From the NCBI GenBank assembly GCA_031178005.1, contig JAPSJV010000007.1, positions 1 through 64,000 on the forward strand: a stretch of DNA of 64,000 nucleotides, written 5' to 3'. The stretch is from Pseudarthrobacter sp. GTDB taxonomy: Bacteria; Actinomycetota; Actinomycetes; Actinomycetales; Micrococcaceae. The position numbers and the translations under genes are program-made. The notes beneath the pieces were generated by a model that was not told where the DNA came from, did not search any database, and saw only the letters and a program-made list of their open reading frames with translations. Below, piece by piece: positions 38,905-48,113 of the stretch. The stretch's first letter is position 1. Each line of letters begins with the position of its first letter.

Positions 38905-39837
38905 ATGATCGATCCACGACTTTTAACACTTCGGGTGTTTGCCCGATGCGGCACCGTTGGGGCAACTGCGGAGCTCACGGGCTACTCTCCTTCCGCGGTG
39001 TCCGCGCAGTTGCGGGAGCTTCAGCGTGTGCTTGGAATGCAGTTGCTTGCCAAGGACGGACGGGGGGTGCGTTTGACCGCCACGGGCCGCTACCTCGTGG
39101 CGGGATCAGACACGCTGATTGCCGAGTGGGAGAGGCTGCGCGCCGACGCCATGCAGGCCGGTGGGCAGGTGCAGTCCCACTTCGGGCTAGGCGGTTTCTC
39201 CACTGCGGCGGCCCAGTTGCTGGCGCCACTGGCCGCCACCCTGCGTTCGACGCGCCCCCAGGTGGAGGTGCAGGTACTCGAGGCCAATCCGGCCCGCTGC
39301 TTCGACCTGTTGGTTGCCGAGCGAATCGATCTCGCTGTCATTGTCGCCATGCAGTCCGACATCCATGTCGAGGGCGATCCGCGCTTCGAGCAGACCGTGC
39401 TGCTGGATGATCCCTTGGACGTGATCATTCCATCCGACCATCCGTTGGCATCCCGGGAAACCGTCACCCTCGAAGAAATGGCGTCGGATCCGTGGATCAC
39501 CGATGCCGCCGGTTCCACCTACCATTCCCTGTTCTCCGCGGCGTTCACTACGGTCGGCGTGACGCCGCGGATTGCCCACGAAGCCGTTGAATGGGAAACC
39601 CAGATCGCCTTTGTTGGTGCGGGGATGGGTGTCGGCCTGCTGCCGCGGCTGGCGCCACTGCACAATGCCGAAAATGTCATCAGGCTTCGTATTACCGGCA
39701 AGGGGAAACCTGCGCGCCGCATTGTCGCGGCCGTGCGCAAGGGCAGTATCGCATCGCCCTTGATCCAGGAGTCGCTCGGCATCCTGCAGGTCAACGCCAA
39801 AAGGATACTCAGCACCCGGCTTGAAGACGAGCTGTGA
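38905..39837 (+). CDS. LysR family transcriptional regulator
   Basis: Regulator of 310 residues from the ATG at 38905 (a TTG at 38878 would add nine). N-terminal HTH at about 3-60 (LLTLRVFARCGTVGATAELT, GYSPSAVSAQLRELQRVLG). The effector-binding domain follows (FDLLVAERIDLAVIVAMQSD, ETQIAFVGAGMGVGLLPRLA). It is divergent from the Rieske oxygenase pair across a 159-base intergenic region, the classic layout for a LysR activator of the divergent operon. Effector unknown; betaine or a related methylated amine would fit. Confidence 0.93.
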   Translation: MIDPRLLTLRVFARCGTVGATAELTGYSPSAVSAQLRELQRVLGMQLLAKDGRGVRLTATGRYLVAGSDTLIAEWERLRADAMQAGGQVQSHFGLGGFSTAAAQLLAPLAATLRSTRPQVEVQVLEANPARCFDLLVAERIDLAVIVAMQSDIHVEGDPRFEQTVLLDDPLDVIIPSDHPLASRETVTLEEMASDPWITDAAGSTYHSLFSAAFTTVGVTPRIAHEAVEWETQIAFVGAGMGVGLLPRLAPLHNAENVIRLRITGKGKPARRIVAAVRKGSIASPLIQESLGILQVNAKRILSTRLEDEL

Positions 39838-39932
39838 GAACGCACCCCATCTTGGATTCGTGGAGGCATTTATGACGTGGTCACAAATGGTGGATCAGCG
39901 TCCGGAATAGCCCCCGAGGCGAATCGGTCGTC

Positions 39933-40619
39933 TCAGCCGCCCTGCCGCCGGCGGACCATCTCGTTGATCCAGGAGGGTGCGAACGGCGACGTGCAGCCTG
40001 GTGAAGTCGGGTAGTCCTTGAGGACCTCCAGTCGCTCCCCGATTTCCAATGCCCTGGCGCGAAACCCGGAGTGCTCGATCCCGATCTGGGCCAGGCAGTG
40101 GTTCATGGCCCACTGCAGGCGCTCGGGAGCCTCCTTCATTCCGGCCTCGATGGTGTCGAGGAGCCCCAGGATATCCAAACCTTCAGGCTTCTTCGCAACC
40201 CGTTCAGTGGTCAGTGCCCAGCCGGCACTTGCCACCACCGGGTCCGGATCCGGGAACCACGCCACCCGAAGTTCCTCACAGTGCGGGCTCTTCTTCACCA
40301 CATAGTTGACCAGCCAGTCCTGCACCTTGGGGGACCGGGCCTCCCGCAGCATCCTGTCCAGTGCATCCAGCCCGAACGCCTTGGGCCGGCAGATCAGGAG
40401 CGCCAGGAGCCTTGCGGCGGTGTCTCCCGTGTCCCAGAGCAGGGAGGCGAGTTCCTGCTGCGTTTTCAACTCCTTCGCGAATGAACGCAGCTTGCTCAAA
40501 TTGACCCCGTGGTCGTCTCCGCGTTTCTGATTGGCTTGACGCATCCCGGGGTCTTCAAGGGCAGCCAACCTCGCCATCACCTCGTCCACGGCCGAAGGGG
40601 CAAGAGCTGTTTCAGCCAC
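39933..40619 (-). CDS. DNA alkylation repair protein (AlkD-like HEAT-repeat)
   Basis: Product of 228 residues from a GTG start. Helical throughout, with the AlkD/AlkC-like pattern LRSFAKELKTQQELASLLWD, TARLLALLICRPKAFGLDAL, VQDWLVNYVVKKSPHCEELR and WAMNHCLAQIGI. The family includes base-excision glycosylases, but several members have no shown activity. Stands alone, convergent with the LysR gene. Confidence 0.75.
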   Translation of the reverse strand: MAETALAPSAVDEVMARLAALEDPGMRQANQKRGDDHGVNLSKLRSFAKELKTQQELASLLWDTGDTAARLLALLICRPKAFGLDALDRMLREARSPKVQDWLVNYVVKKSPHCEELRVAWFPDPDPVVASAGWALTTERVAKKPEGLDILGLLDTIEAGMKEAPERLQWAMNHCLAQIGIEHSGFRARALEIGERLEVLKDYPTSPGCTSPFAPSWINEMVRRRQGG

Positions 40620-40750
40620 CGGATGGTCCTCTCGATTGATCGGCTACCCGCCTTATGGACAGAAGCCTGACGTGGGCTTCATAGTAACGATTCGGGGCCC
40701 GTTGCATAACGTCCATTGCTCCGGGGCCGGCTTCGGGCGAACCATAAGAC

Positions 40751-41218
40751 ATGCCTGGAACCAGTATCCGCCTGGCCTTCGGTGTCGGGATCGTGGCCGT
40801 AGGGCTTGGCGCCGGCGGCTGCTCCAGCACGTGGTGGAACGAGCCGCCCTGCATGCCGCCGGCCTTTTCGGTGAGTCCGGGGACTGCCGGACCCGGGGAG
40901 ACGGTGGTGGTTTCAGCTGACAACGCAACTTGCAACCCGCGGTATGGTGCGGATGCACTGGCCCAGATCACTGTCACAGACCAGTCAGGCCGTCTAATCA
41001 TCGACACCACTACGGACATGAGCGACGCCGGACGGTTCAGCTATTCCTTCGAGGTGCCTGCCCAGGTGCCCCCCGGCCCTGCGCAAGTGACGGCGATGCC
41101 CTACGACATTGACTGGTGTGACGACACCGGGACCAACAACAGGGTCGTGGGAAACGGAAAAACCATTGAGCGGGTTTCCTGTGCGGAGCCCGTGAAACCG
41201 CTCATCATTACTGATTGA
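40751..41218 (+). CDS. Putative lipoprotein, function unknown
   Basis: Product of 155 residues. The N-terminal hydrophobic signal (RLAFGVGIVAVGLGAGGCSS) ends in a lipobox-like GAGGC, so Cys24 is probably lipidated and the protein anchored outside the membrane. The rest looks like one Ig-like beta domain (FSVSPGTAGPGETVVVSADN, GRFSYSFEVPAQVPPGPAQV) with several cysteines. No specific family recognised. Starts 131 bases after the divergent AlkD-like gene start. Confidence 0.75.
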   Translation: MPGTSIRLAFGVGIVAVGLGAGGCSSTWWNEPPCMPPAFSVSPGTAGPGETVVVSADNATCNPRYGADALAQITVTDQSGRLIIDTTTDMSDAGRFSYSFEVPAQVPPGPAQVTAMPYDIDWCDDTGTNNRVVGNGKTIERVSCAEPVKPLIITD

Positions 41219-41324
41219 CTGGCAGGCTGGCAGTTACGGCCGGCCAATTAGGTCCCGCCGCGATTCTGCACTAAGCTAAACGGGTTGCTTCCGGTGCTGA
41301 GAATTGGCCGGGCAATTAATGTTC

Positions 41325-41397
41325 GGGGCTGTGGCGCAGCTGGTAGCGCACCTGCATGGCATGCAGGGGGTCAGGGGTTCGAGTCCCCTCAGCTCCA
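41325..41397 (+). tRNA. tRNA-Ala (anticodon GGC), second copy without encoded CCA
   Basis: The 73-base body is identical to the copy at 6805, same GGC anticodon. The next three bases are CCG rather than CCA, so the 3' end needs the CCA-adding enzyme. A TAAGCT -10-like hexamer lies about 50 bases upstream. Confidence 0.95.
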
Positions 41398-41403
41398 CCG
41401 ATC

Positions 41404-41432
41404 AACACCCCGGTCCTCGGACCGGGGTGTTT
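41404..41432 (+). terminator. Terminator after tRNA-Ala
   Basis: AACACCCCGGTCC pairs with GGACCGGGGTGTT, followed by TTCTT. Compact GC-rich hairpin directly behind the tRNA. Confidence 0.85.
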
Positions 41433-41490
41433 CTTATTGCCGGCTTTCAGAGGGCAAATACCGCTGGCTTCCGGCGCCTATCATTGTCAG

Positions 41491-41841
41491 GTGACCGAAT
41501 CACTTCCGCCCTGTCCTGCCTGTTCCAGCGAATACACCTACCAAATGGGTGCCCTGCTGGTCTGCCCCGAGTGTGGCCATGAGTGGGAACCTGGGGCCGT
41601 GGAGTCCGGAATTGACGAAGCCCGGGTGATCAAGGATTCTGTCGGAAACATCCTGGCCGACGGCGATACCGTCACCGTGGTCAAGGATCTGAAGGTCAAG
41701 GGCAGTGCCATGTCCATCAAAGTCGGCACCAAGGTCCGCAACATCCGTTTGGTGGACGGTGTGGGGGACCACGACATCGACTGCAAGGTGGACGGATTCG
41801 GCCCTATGCAGCTCAAATCGTCAGTAGTGAAGAAGGCCTAG
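41491..41841 (+). CDS. PhnA/YjdM-type zinc-ribbon protein
   Basis: Product of 116 residues from a GTG start. N-terminal zinc ribbon with [20 protein letters not shown] and the second Cys pair CPECGHEW. The PhnA domain follows ([20 protein letters not shown], then [20 protein letters not shown] and a C-terminal [10 protein letters not shown]). Members are annotated as alkylphosphonate utilisation protein, but a direct phosphonate role is doubtful and the gene here has no phn neighbours. The open frame extends upstream through the tRNA but is not coding there. Confidence 0.9.
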   Translation: MTESLPPCPACSSEYTYQMGALLVCPECGHEWEPGAVESGIDEARVIKDSVGNILADGDTVTVVKDLKVKGSAMSIKVGTKVRNIRLVDGVGDHDIDCKVDGFGPMQLKSSVVKKA

Positions 41842-41856
41842 CTGAACACCGAACCG

Positions 41857-42963
41857 TTGCGCGCCGACGTCGTTGTCATCGGTGCCGGCCAGGCAGGGCT
41901 TTCGGCCGCCTACCACCTCCAGCGGCGCGGGTTTATCGCGGCGGGCACTGACGCCGATCAGGCGTCGGCGACCTACATGGTGTTCGACGCCGAGGAAGGT
42001 CCGGGAGGTGCCTGGCGGCACCGCTGGAAGAGCCTGCTGATGGCCACTGTCAACGGCATCAGTGATCTTCCCGGCATCGCCAAGCCCGACGTCGACCCCA
42101 GCGAGCCAAGCTCGGAGTTCCTGACCCGATACTTCGGGGGATATGAACAGGAACTGGAGCTGGCCGTGCGGCGGCCCGTCAAAGTGTCCAAAGTCAGCAG
42201 GGCCGACGACGATCCTTCCGGCCGCCTGCTCGGTGAAACGTCAGCCGGGACGTGGTCGGCGGCGGCCGTGATCAACGCCACCGGCACGTGGACGCGGCCG
42301 TTCTGGCCCATCTACCCGGGCCAATCGAACTTCAAGGGGCGCCAGCTCCACGTGGCGGACTACGTCTCCGCCGAGGAGTTCCGCGGCAAGCACGTGATTG
42401 TGGTGGGCGGTGGTATCTCCGCCGTCGGCCTCCTCGAAGAGATCTCCAAGGTGACCACCACCAGCTGGTTCACCCGGCGCCCACCGGAATGGCGCGATGC
42501 CGGGTTTGACTCCCGGGCCGGCCACGACGCCGTCGCCTTGGTGGAAGAACGTGTGCGGCAGGGACTTCCACCGCAAAGCGTCGTCTCCGTCACCGGCCTC
42601 ATCTGGACGCCTGCTCTGCGTGCGGCAGCCGAACGCGGTGCTCTGGACAGGCAGCCCATGTTCACCGCCATCGAGCCCGACGGCGTACGGCAGGCGGCGG
42701 GCACGCTTCTCAAAGCGGACGTGATCCTGTGGGCCACGGGGTTCCGGGCGGAGCTGGAGCACCTGGCGCCGCTGCACCTGCGCGGACCCGGCGGCGGCAT
42801 CGTGATGGACGGAACCCAGGTGGCCGCTGAGCCGAGGGTGCACCTGGTGGGCTACGGCCCGTCGTCGTCAACCATCGGAGCCAACCGTGCCGGCCGTGCC
42901 GCCGTCAACGCAATCCTCCGGCTGCCGGCTCTGGCAGCCATCATGAAAGGCACCAACACATGA
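41857..42963 (+). CDS. FAD-dependent NAD(P)-binding oxidoreductase
   Basis: Flavoprotein of about 368 residues resembling class B flavin monooxygenases / thioredoxin-reductase-like proteins. FAD motif VVVIGAGQAGLSAAYHLQRR at the N-terminus, second dinucleotide motif HVIVVGGGISAVGLLEEI near residue 175, and LWATGFRAELEHLAPLHL late. The start is uncertain: TTG at 41857, or the CTG directly after the phnA stop (41842), which would give the natural-looking N-terminus NTEPLRADVVVIG. The stop overlaps the methyltransferase ATG. Substrate unknown. Confidence 0.82.
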   Translation: MRADVVVIGAGQAGLSAAYHLQRRGFIAAGTDADQASATYMVFDAEEGPGGAWRHRWKSLLMATVNGISDLPGIAKPDVDPSEPSSEFLTRYFGGYEQELELAVRRPVKVSKVSRADDDPSGRLLGETSAGTWSAAAVINATGTWTRPFWPIYPGQSNFKGRQLHVADYVSAEEFRGKHVIVVGGGISAVGLLEEISKVTTTSWFTRRPPEWRDAGFDSRAGHDAVALVEERVRQGLPPQSVVSVTGLIWTPALRAAAERGALDRQPMFTAIEPDGVRQAAGTLLKADVILWATGFRAELEHLAPLHLRGPGGGIVMDGTQVAAEPRVHLVGYGPSSSTIGANRAGRAAVNAILRLPALAAIMKGTNT

Positions 42964-44123
42964 TTTCCGATTCCCTGCAGGCCTTGTTCGAGGGCCTGCG
43001 TCGCTTCCCTGACGTGGAAGCGGAGAATCTGCAGGCCTGGGACGTTACCGACAAGCTGCTGCTGGAGACTGCCTTCGGACTGCCGTCAGTGCAGGATCCG
43101 TCTACGGCTCCTGTGCTGGCCATCATTGGCGACCGCTACGGCGCCTTGACCCTAGGCGCGTTGGAACAGTTGCAGCAGAATGCTACGGCTTTCGGCGGCG
43201 TCCATGTCCACCAGGACCTTTCCACCGGCATCCATGCCCTGGAGAACAATGCCGCGGCAGCAGGGCTGGGCGGTTGGCGGCAGCTTCCGCTGGGCGAAGA
43301 ACTGCTGGCGGGGGCCGGCGTCGTAATCCTCCAGCTCCCCAAGACACTGGCAGAACTGGAGGAGACAGCCGAAGCCGTTGCGCGCTGGGCCCGCCCGGAC
43401 GTCAGGCTGGTGGCAGGCGGCCGGGTAAAGCATATGAGCACCGGCATGAACGCCGTCCTGGAGCGGTACTTCGACCGTGTCCAGCCGCAACTGGCACGGC
43501 AGAAATCGCGGTTAATCCTGGCGGAGAGTCCCATCCCGCCGCAGGGCGCCGCAAAATATCCGGTTCTTGAGTACATCCAGGAGCTGGACCTGACCGTTGC
43601 CGCGCGCGGTGCGGTGTTTGCTGGGACCCGGCTGGACATCGGTACCCGGTTCCTGCTCAGTTTTCTGCCGCAGATGGCTGCCGTTGACCATGCCGTGGAT
43701 CTGGGATGTGGCACCGGAATCCTCGCCGCCATGTATGCGCGGAGTAATCCTGGCGCGCACGTCACCGCCACAGACCAATCGGCCGCCGCAGTGGAATCGG
43801 CGTTGGCCACCGCCCTGGCCAACGGATTGGACACCCGGATCACGGGCCTTCAGGATGATGCCCTTTCCTCCATGGCGGATGGCAGCGCAGACCTGGTCCT
43901 GTTGAACCCACCGTTCCATGTAGGCAATGCGGTGCACGCGGGGGCCGGGCTCAAGATGATCGAAGCGGCCGGACGCGTCCTGCGGCCGGGAGGACAGTTG
44001 TGGACGGTATTCAACAGCCATTTGGGCTATCTGCCCACGCTGCAGCGGACCGTCGGTCCCACCAGTGTGGCGGGCCGGAACACGAAATTTACGGTGGCGC
44101 TCAGCGTCCGCGCAGAACGGTAA
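42960..44123 (+). CDS. Class I SAM methyltransferase (RsmC/RlmG-like)
   Basis: Product of 387 residues. The N-terminal half (about 1-195) is a divergent duplicate domain. The C-terminal half has the SAM-binding motif AVDLGCGTGILAAMYARSNP near residue 245 and the amino-methyltransferase NPPFHVG motif near 320, typical of guanine-N2 rRNA methyltransferases RsmC and RlmG. Its start overlaps the upstream flavoprotein stop as ATGA. rRNA target not assignable by reading. Confidence 0.85.
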   Translation: MISDSLQALFEGLRRFPDVEAENLQAWDVTDKLLLETAFGLPSVQDPSTAPVLAIIGDRYGALTLGALEQLQQNATAFGGVHVHQDLSTGIHALENNAAAAGLGGWRQLPLGEELLAGAGVVILQLPKTLAELEETAEAVARWARPDVRLVAGGRVKHMSTGMNAVLERYFDRVQPQLARQKSRLILAESPIPPQGAAKYPVLEYIQELDLTVAARGAVFAGTRLDIGTRFLLSFLPQMAAVDHAVDLGCGTGILAAMYARSNPGAHVTATDQSAAAVESALATALANGLDTRITGLQDDALSSMADGSADLVLLNPPFHVGNAVHAGAGLKMIEAAGRVLRPGGQLWTVFNSHLGYLPTLQRTVGPTSVAGRNTKFTVALSVRAER

Positions 44124-44164
44124 CGTAGCATTCAGACATCAGCCCGAAACGCATAGGGGACAAC

Positions 44165-45418
44165 GTGCCAGAGAACCGCCAGCCGTCACCAAGGCGGGGT
44201 ACCAACCTGCCTCGAATGGGCGACTTCAACCTCACCGTCATCCTGGATGCGATACGGCGCTCCACCGGAGGCCTCAGCAGGGTTGAACTGGCCCAGATCG
44301 TAGGCCTCTCTCCGCAGACCATCTCCAACATTTCACGCCGCCTCCTGGACCAGCACCTCATTGTTGAGGCGGGCAAGGAAGGCAACGGCCCCGGCAAGCC
44401 CCGGACTATCCTGCGGTTGAATCCCGGCGGGCAGTACGCCATCGGTGTCCACCTTGACCCCGCAGTGACCACTTTTGTGGTCCTGGACCTTGTGGGTGAA
44501 GTAGTCCAGCATGCGCGCACCACAACACCGGGTGGCGGTAACCCAGCGGCCGTGATCGCCACGATAGCCAGCACCATCGAGACCTTGATCGCCGATTCCG
44601 GTGTGGACCGCAGCCGTATCGCAGGAATCGGAGTGGCAGCGCCCGGGCCCATCAACCTGGACCAGGGCACGGTGGTGGATCCGCCGCTGCTCCCGGGCTG
44701 GGACCGCGTGGAACTTCGGGATGCACTTCGTGATGCCACCGGCTACCCGGTGCTGGTGGACAAGGATGTCACCAGCGCGGCTGTGGCCGAGACCTGGGCG
44801 GGAGGTCCCAGCGGAGCGGGCAGCTTCATCTTTATGTATATGGGTACCGGCATCGGCTGTGGCCTGGTCCTCAACGATGAGGTGGTCCGGGGGACTTCCG
44901 GGAATGCCGGCGAAATCGGCCACATCATGGTGGATCCTGACGGACCTCCGTGCGACTGCGGAATGCGCGGCTGCGTTAAGTCATCCTGCATCCCACAGGC
45001 CCAGGTTGCGGAAGCCGCACGCGAGGGGATCCTTGAAGGCCCCTTGGAAGGACTCAGCGCCGCGGAAATCCAGGACGGCTTCGCCAGTCTCTGCCGCCTC
45101 GCCGATGAGGGAAACACACAAGCGGCAGCCATCCTGGACCGTTCAGCAGTCCTCGTGGCGCGGGCGGCGTCGGTGGTGGCCAACGCGCTGGATGTGGAAC
45201 GGGTTGTCTTTGGCGGACCGTATTGGGCGCACATCTCAGCGCGCTACCTGTCCATCATTCCGGACATCATCAATGACGGGAGTGCTGCCGGCGTCATCCA
45301 TGACGTCGATGTGGTGTCCTCCGGAGTCGGCGATGACGTCGGAGCGGTGGGTGCGGCTTGCCTGGTTCTGGAACACACGCTGGCTCCGCGGGCACAGCGG
45401 CTTCTGCTGGAAACCTGA
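44165..45418 (+). CDS. ROK family transcriptional regulator
   Basis: Regulator of 417 residues. An N-terminal winged helix (SRVELAQIVGLSPQTISNIS, about 35-60) is joined to a ROK domain with VAAPGPINLDQGTVVDPP, DKDVTSAAVAETWAGG and MYMGTGIGCGLVLNDEVVRG. The zinc site reads CDCGMRGCVKSSC; the usual Glu after GC(V/I) is Lys here. No sugar genes are adjacent, so its target and effector are unknown. GTG start. Confidence 0.9.
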   Translation: MPENRQPSPRRGTNLPRMGDFNLTVILDAIRRSTGGLSRVELAQIVGLSPQTISNISRRLLDQHLIVEAGKEGNGPGKPRTILRLNPGGQYAIGVHLDPAVTTFVVLDLVGEVVQHARTTTPGGGNPAAVIATIASTIETLIADSGVDRSRIAGIGVAAPGPINLDQGTVVDPPLLPGWDRVELRDALRDATGYPVLVDKDVTSAAVAETWAGGPSGAGSFIFMYMGTGIGCGLVLNDEVVRGTSGNAGEIGHIMVDPDGPPCDCGMRGCVKSSCIPQAQVAEAAREGILEGPLEGLSAAEIQDGFASLCRLADEGNTQAAAILDRSAVLVARAASVVANALDVERVVFGGPYWAHISARYLSIIPDIINDGSAAGVIHDVDVVSSGVGDDVGAVGAACLVLEHTLAPRAQRLLLET

Positions 45419-45442
45419 CTGGCCCGTAAATCCAGCCGGTCG

Positions 45443-45646
45443 TCAGTCAATATCTTCGAAAACCACTCCATAGGGCAGGGTTTCGTCAATGTGCGCCTGG
45501 TGACCGGTAGCTCCTGTGTTGTAGGTAACCCGGACGCCGTGCAACTCGTCAGCAGCTGACTGCTGCAACACCGGGCGTACGGCATACTGGACCCGCTCGC
45601 TCTGCTGGGCGAGATACTCTGCGTAACTTGCTGGAAGCTCTTTCAT
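45443..45646 (-). CDS. Small hypothetical protein
   Basis: Product of 67 residues with no recognised family: PASYAEYLAQQSERVQYAVR at the N-terminus, then HGVRVTYNTGATGHQAHIDE and a short acidic tail. ATG start, convergent with the ROK gene (24 bases apart) and divergent from the MoxR gene. Composition and codon use look coding, and similar small proteins are common in Arthrobacter, but support is limited. Confidence 0.6.
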   Translation of the reverse strand: MKELPASYAEYLAQQSERVQYAVRPVLQQSAADELHGVRVTYNTGATGHQAHIDETLPYGVVFEDID

Positions 45647-45775
45647 GGCATCAGGGTAGTCCTCTGCGGCGCGGATGGGGAGACCTGCCCATTGTGGCTT
45701 TTACGCAGGTGGACTTGGATAGGATGGCCGGTGGCGAACGCCGATCCACCCACACTTCAGCAAGGGGTAAATTCA

Positions 45776-46783
45776 GTGCAGATGACCAGCGGGACAGCCA
45801 CCGTCGACGCCACGGAAATGGCCCGGGCTGTCCAGGTTGTCGCCAACATCTCACGCAGCTTTGAAGCCAAAGTGGTGGGGCAGGCACAGCTCCGCGAAAC
45901 GCTGCTGATCGGCCTGCTGACCGGCGGGCACATCCTGCTGGAAAGTGTCCCGGGCCTGGCCAAGACCACCGCCGCGCAGACCATTGCGGATGCCATCAGC
46001 GCGGACTTCCGCCGCATCCAATGCACGCCGGACCTCCTTCCCAGCGACATTGTGGGAACGCAGATTTACGACGCCGGCAAGGGCACCTTCGTTACCCAGC
46101 TCGGCCCGGTGCACGCCAACATTGTCCTGCTGGACGAGATCAACCGCTCCAGCGCCAAAACCCAGAGCGCCATGCTGGAAGCCATGCAGGAACGGCAGAC
46201 GTCCATTGGCGGCCAGGAGTACAAGCTCCCGTCGCCCTTCTTGGTGCTGGCCACGCAGAACCCCATTGAGCAGGAAGGCACCTACCGGCTGCCTGAGGCC
46301 CAGATGGACCGTTTTATGCTCAAGGACGTGCTGGACTATCCGAGCCCGGCGGAGGAAACGGAAGTCATCCGGCGTCTTGACGCAGGTGTGTTCAGCCAGG
46401 ACCTGAAGCCCGCGGCTGCAGCATCGCTGGACAGCGTTACTGGCGTCCAGCAGCTGGTGGGCCGTATTTACCTTGACCCGGCAATCCTGAATTTCATCGT
46501 GGGCCTGGTGTACGTCACCCGCAACGCCGGCAGCTACATCGACCAGCGGCTGGCGGGCTTCATCGAATTCGGGGCCAGTCCGCGGGCAAGCATAGCCTTC
46601 AGCCAGGCGGCCCGGGCGCGGGCGCTGCTGCACGGCCGCGACCATGTGATTCCCGAGGACGTGAAGGCACTGGCACACCGGGTGCTGCGGCACCGGCTGA
46701 TCCTGGGTTTCGAGGCCGTGGCCGAGGGCGTTCCGGTCGAATCGGTGATCGACGCCATCGTGGCCGCCGTCCAAACTCCCTGA
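45776..46783 (+). CDS. MoxR-type AAA ATPase
   Basis: AAA+ ATPase of 335 residues, likely a chaperone in maturation or insertion of partner proteins. Walker A region HILLESVPGLAKTTAAQTIA, Walker B NIVLLDEINRSS, sensor region SPFLVLATQNPIEQEGTYRL, and C-terminal lid ASPRASIAFSQAARARAL. Start chosen at GTG 45776, with AAGGGG upstream; ATG 45782 and GTG 45731 are in frame and possible. First gene of a tightly packed MoxR-DUF58-VWA cluster. Confidence 0.93.
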   Translation: MQMTSGTATVDATEMARAVQVVANISRSFEAKVVGQAQLRETLLIGLLTGGHILLESVPGLAKTTAAQTIADAISADFRRIQCTPDLLPSDIVGTQIYDAGKGTFVTQLGPVHANIVLLDEINRSSAKTQSAMLEAMQERQTSIGGQEYKLPSPFLVLATQNPIEQEGTYRLPEAQMDRFMLKDVLDYPSPAEETEVIRRLDAGVFSQDLKPAAAASLDSVTGVQQLVGRIYLDPAILNFIVGLVYVTRNAGSYIDQRLAGFIEFGASPRASIAFSQAARARALLHGRDHVIPEDVKALAHRVLRHRLILGFEAVAEGVPVESVIDAIVAAVQTP

Positions 46784-46786
46784 CGC

Positions 46787-47665
46787 ATGGCCGCCCTACT
46801 GCAGCGCGTGAAGTCGAAGATGTTCATCTTCGCCCACCGGAAAGTACGGGGACTGCTCGACGGCGAATACGGATCCGTGTTCAAAGGCAGCAGCCTGGAT
46901 TTTGACGACCTTCGCGCCTACGTTCCCGGGGATGATGTCCGGGCCATCGACTGGAAAGCAACGGCCAGGCATGGCTCGCCCCTGATCCGGCGTTATGTGG
47001 CGGTCCGGAAGCAAAACGTCCTGCTGGTGACGGATACCGGACGCAACATGGCTGCAGCCGCGCGTGGCGGGGAAACGAAGAAGGACCTGGCCGTTCTGTG
47101 TCTTGGTGTGATCGGCCTGCTGGCCCTGAAGCACGGCGATACCGTGGGGCTGGTGTCGGGGGATTCCGAAGGAACCAGGCACCTGCCGCCGAAGTCCGGT
47201 GAAGCGCACCTGGAACGGCTGCTGCGGGACGTGGACACCGCGTCGCTGGCATCGCCGCGAAGCAGGCTGCAGGACCAGCTGGACTACATCGCGGCCACAT
47301 TCGGCCGGCGGATGCTGCTGTTTGTCGTGGCGGATGAAGTCGAGGCGGATGCCGGGCTGGAGAAGGTCCTCCGGCGATTGCGGGCACAACACGAAATCCT
47401 CTGGCTGACCATCCGTGACGCGGACCTGGTGGCCGCGTCGGGCCCGGCCATGTTCAGCGTTGATGACTTTTCGCCGCTGCTGCGAAAGCTGGCGGGCAGC
47501 GCCGGCGTGGCAGATGCCTACACAGCGGCGGCGCTGGACCGCGATACCGGGCGGCACGCCATGTTCCGCCGGCTGGGAATTTCCGAAGGCGAAGTCGCCG
47601 GCAGTGCGGACGTTATGCCTGCGCTGTTTGCCCTGTTGGAAAGGCATCGGCGTGCAGGACAGTGA
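46787..47665 (+). CDS. DUF58 domain protein
   Basis: Product of 292 residues with the DUF58 signature (SSLDFDDLRAYVPGDDVRAI followed by DWKATARHGSPLIRRY) at residues about 35-70, leading into a VWA-like fold (NVLLVTDTGRNMAAAARGG) to the C-terminus. DUF58 proteins are usual partners of MoxR ATPases, as here, 3 bases downstream. No membrane helix seen. Biochemical role not established. Confidence 0.92.
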   Translation: MAALLQRVKSKMFIFAHRKVRGLLDGEYGSVFKGSSLDFDDLRAYVPGDDVRAIDWKATARHGSPLIRRYVAVRKQNVLLVTDTGRNMAAAARGGETKKDLAVLCLGVIGLLALKHGDTVGLVSGDSEGTRHLPPKSGEAHLERLLRDVDTASLASPRSRLQDQLDYIAATFGRRMLLFVVADEVEADAGLEKVLRRLRAQHEILWLTIRDADLVAASGPAMFSVDDFSPLLRKLAGSAGVADAYTAAALDRDTGRHAMFRRLGISEGEVAGSADVMPALFALLERHRRAGQ

Positions 47666-48113
47666 TGGTTTCTACGAGCCCCTGGCGTATGGCGCGTGGT
47701 GGGGGTGGGCCGGCCTGCTGGTGCTGCTGGCAGTTGCGGGCTGGCTGACCTACGTGCTGGTGTCTACCCGCAATCGGGCTGACCAAATCGTGCCCGGCCG
47801 GCTGACCCCTGCCGCGGACGGCGGGTTGCTGCGGGAGACCTACCGGGAGCGGATGGACACCGTGGTTGATGCTGCCAAGGCAGGCAGGATCTCCCTGCGC
47901 AGCGCCCACCAGGAGTTGAGCCTGCTGGCCCGTAAATACGTTCGGGATGCCTATGGAGTGGACGCACCCCGGATGACCCTGGACGAGGTGGCGCGCCATC
48001 CGTTGCCCGGCCTCGCCGCTGCGTTGGAGCAGTTGTACCCGGGGGAGTTCGGACCGGAGCCGCTGCCGTCCATAGACGTGTCCGCGGCGGCCGCGAAATC
48101 CGTGGTGGCGTGA
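47652..48113 (+). CDS. Membrane protein of MoxR/VWA cluster
   Basis: Product of 153 residues from GTG 47652, overlapping the DUF58 gene by 14 bases. One hydrophobic helix at about residues 18-37 (WAGLLVLLAVAGWLTYVLVS), then a cytoplasmic helical domain (AAKAGRISLRSAHQELSLLA, RKYVRDAYGVDAPRMTLDEV). It resembles the short DUF4381/DUF4129-like proteins found between DUF58 and VWA genes. No enzymatic motif. Confidence 0.8.
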   Translation: MQDSDGFYEPLAYGAWWGWAGLLVLLAVAGWLTYVLVSTRNRADQIVPGRLTPAADGGLLRETYRERMDTVVDAAKAGRISLRSAHQELSLLARKYVRDAYGVDAPRMTLDEVARHPLPGLAAALEQLYPGEFGPEPLPSIDVSAAAAKSVVA

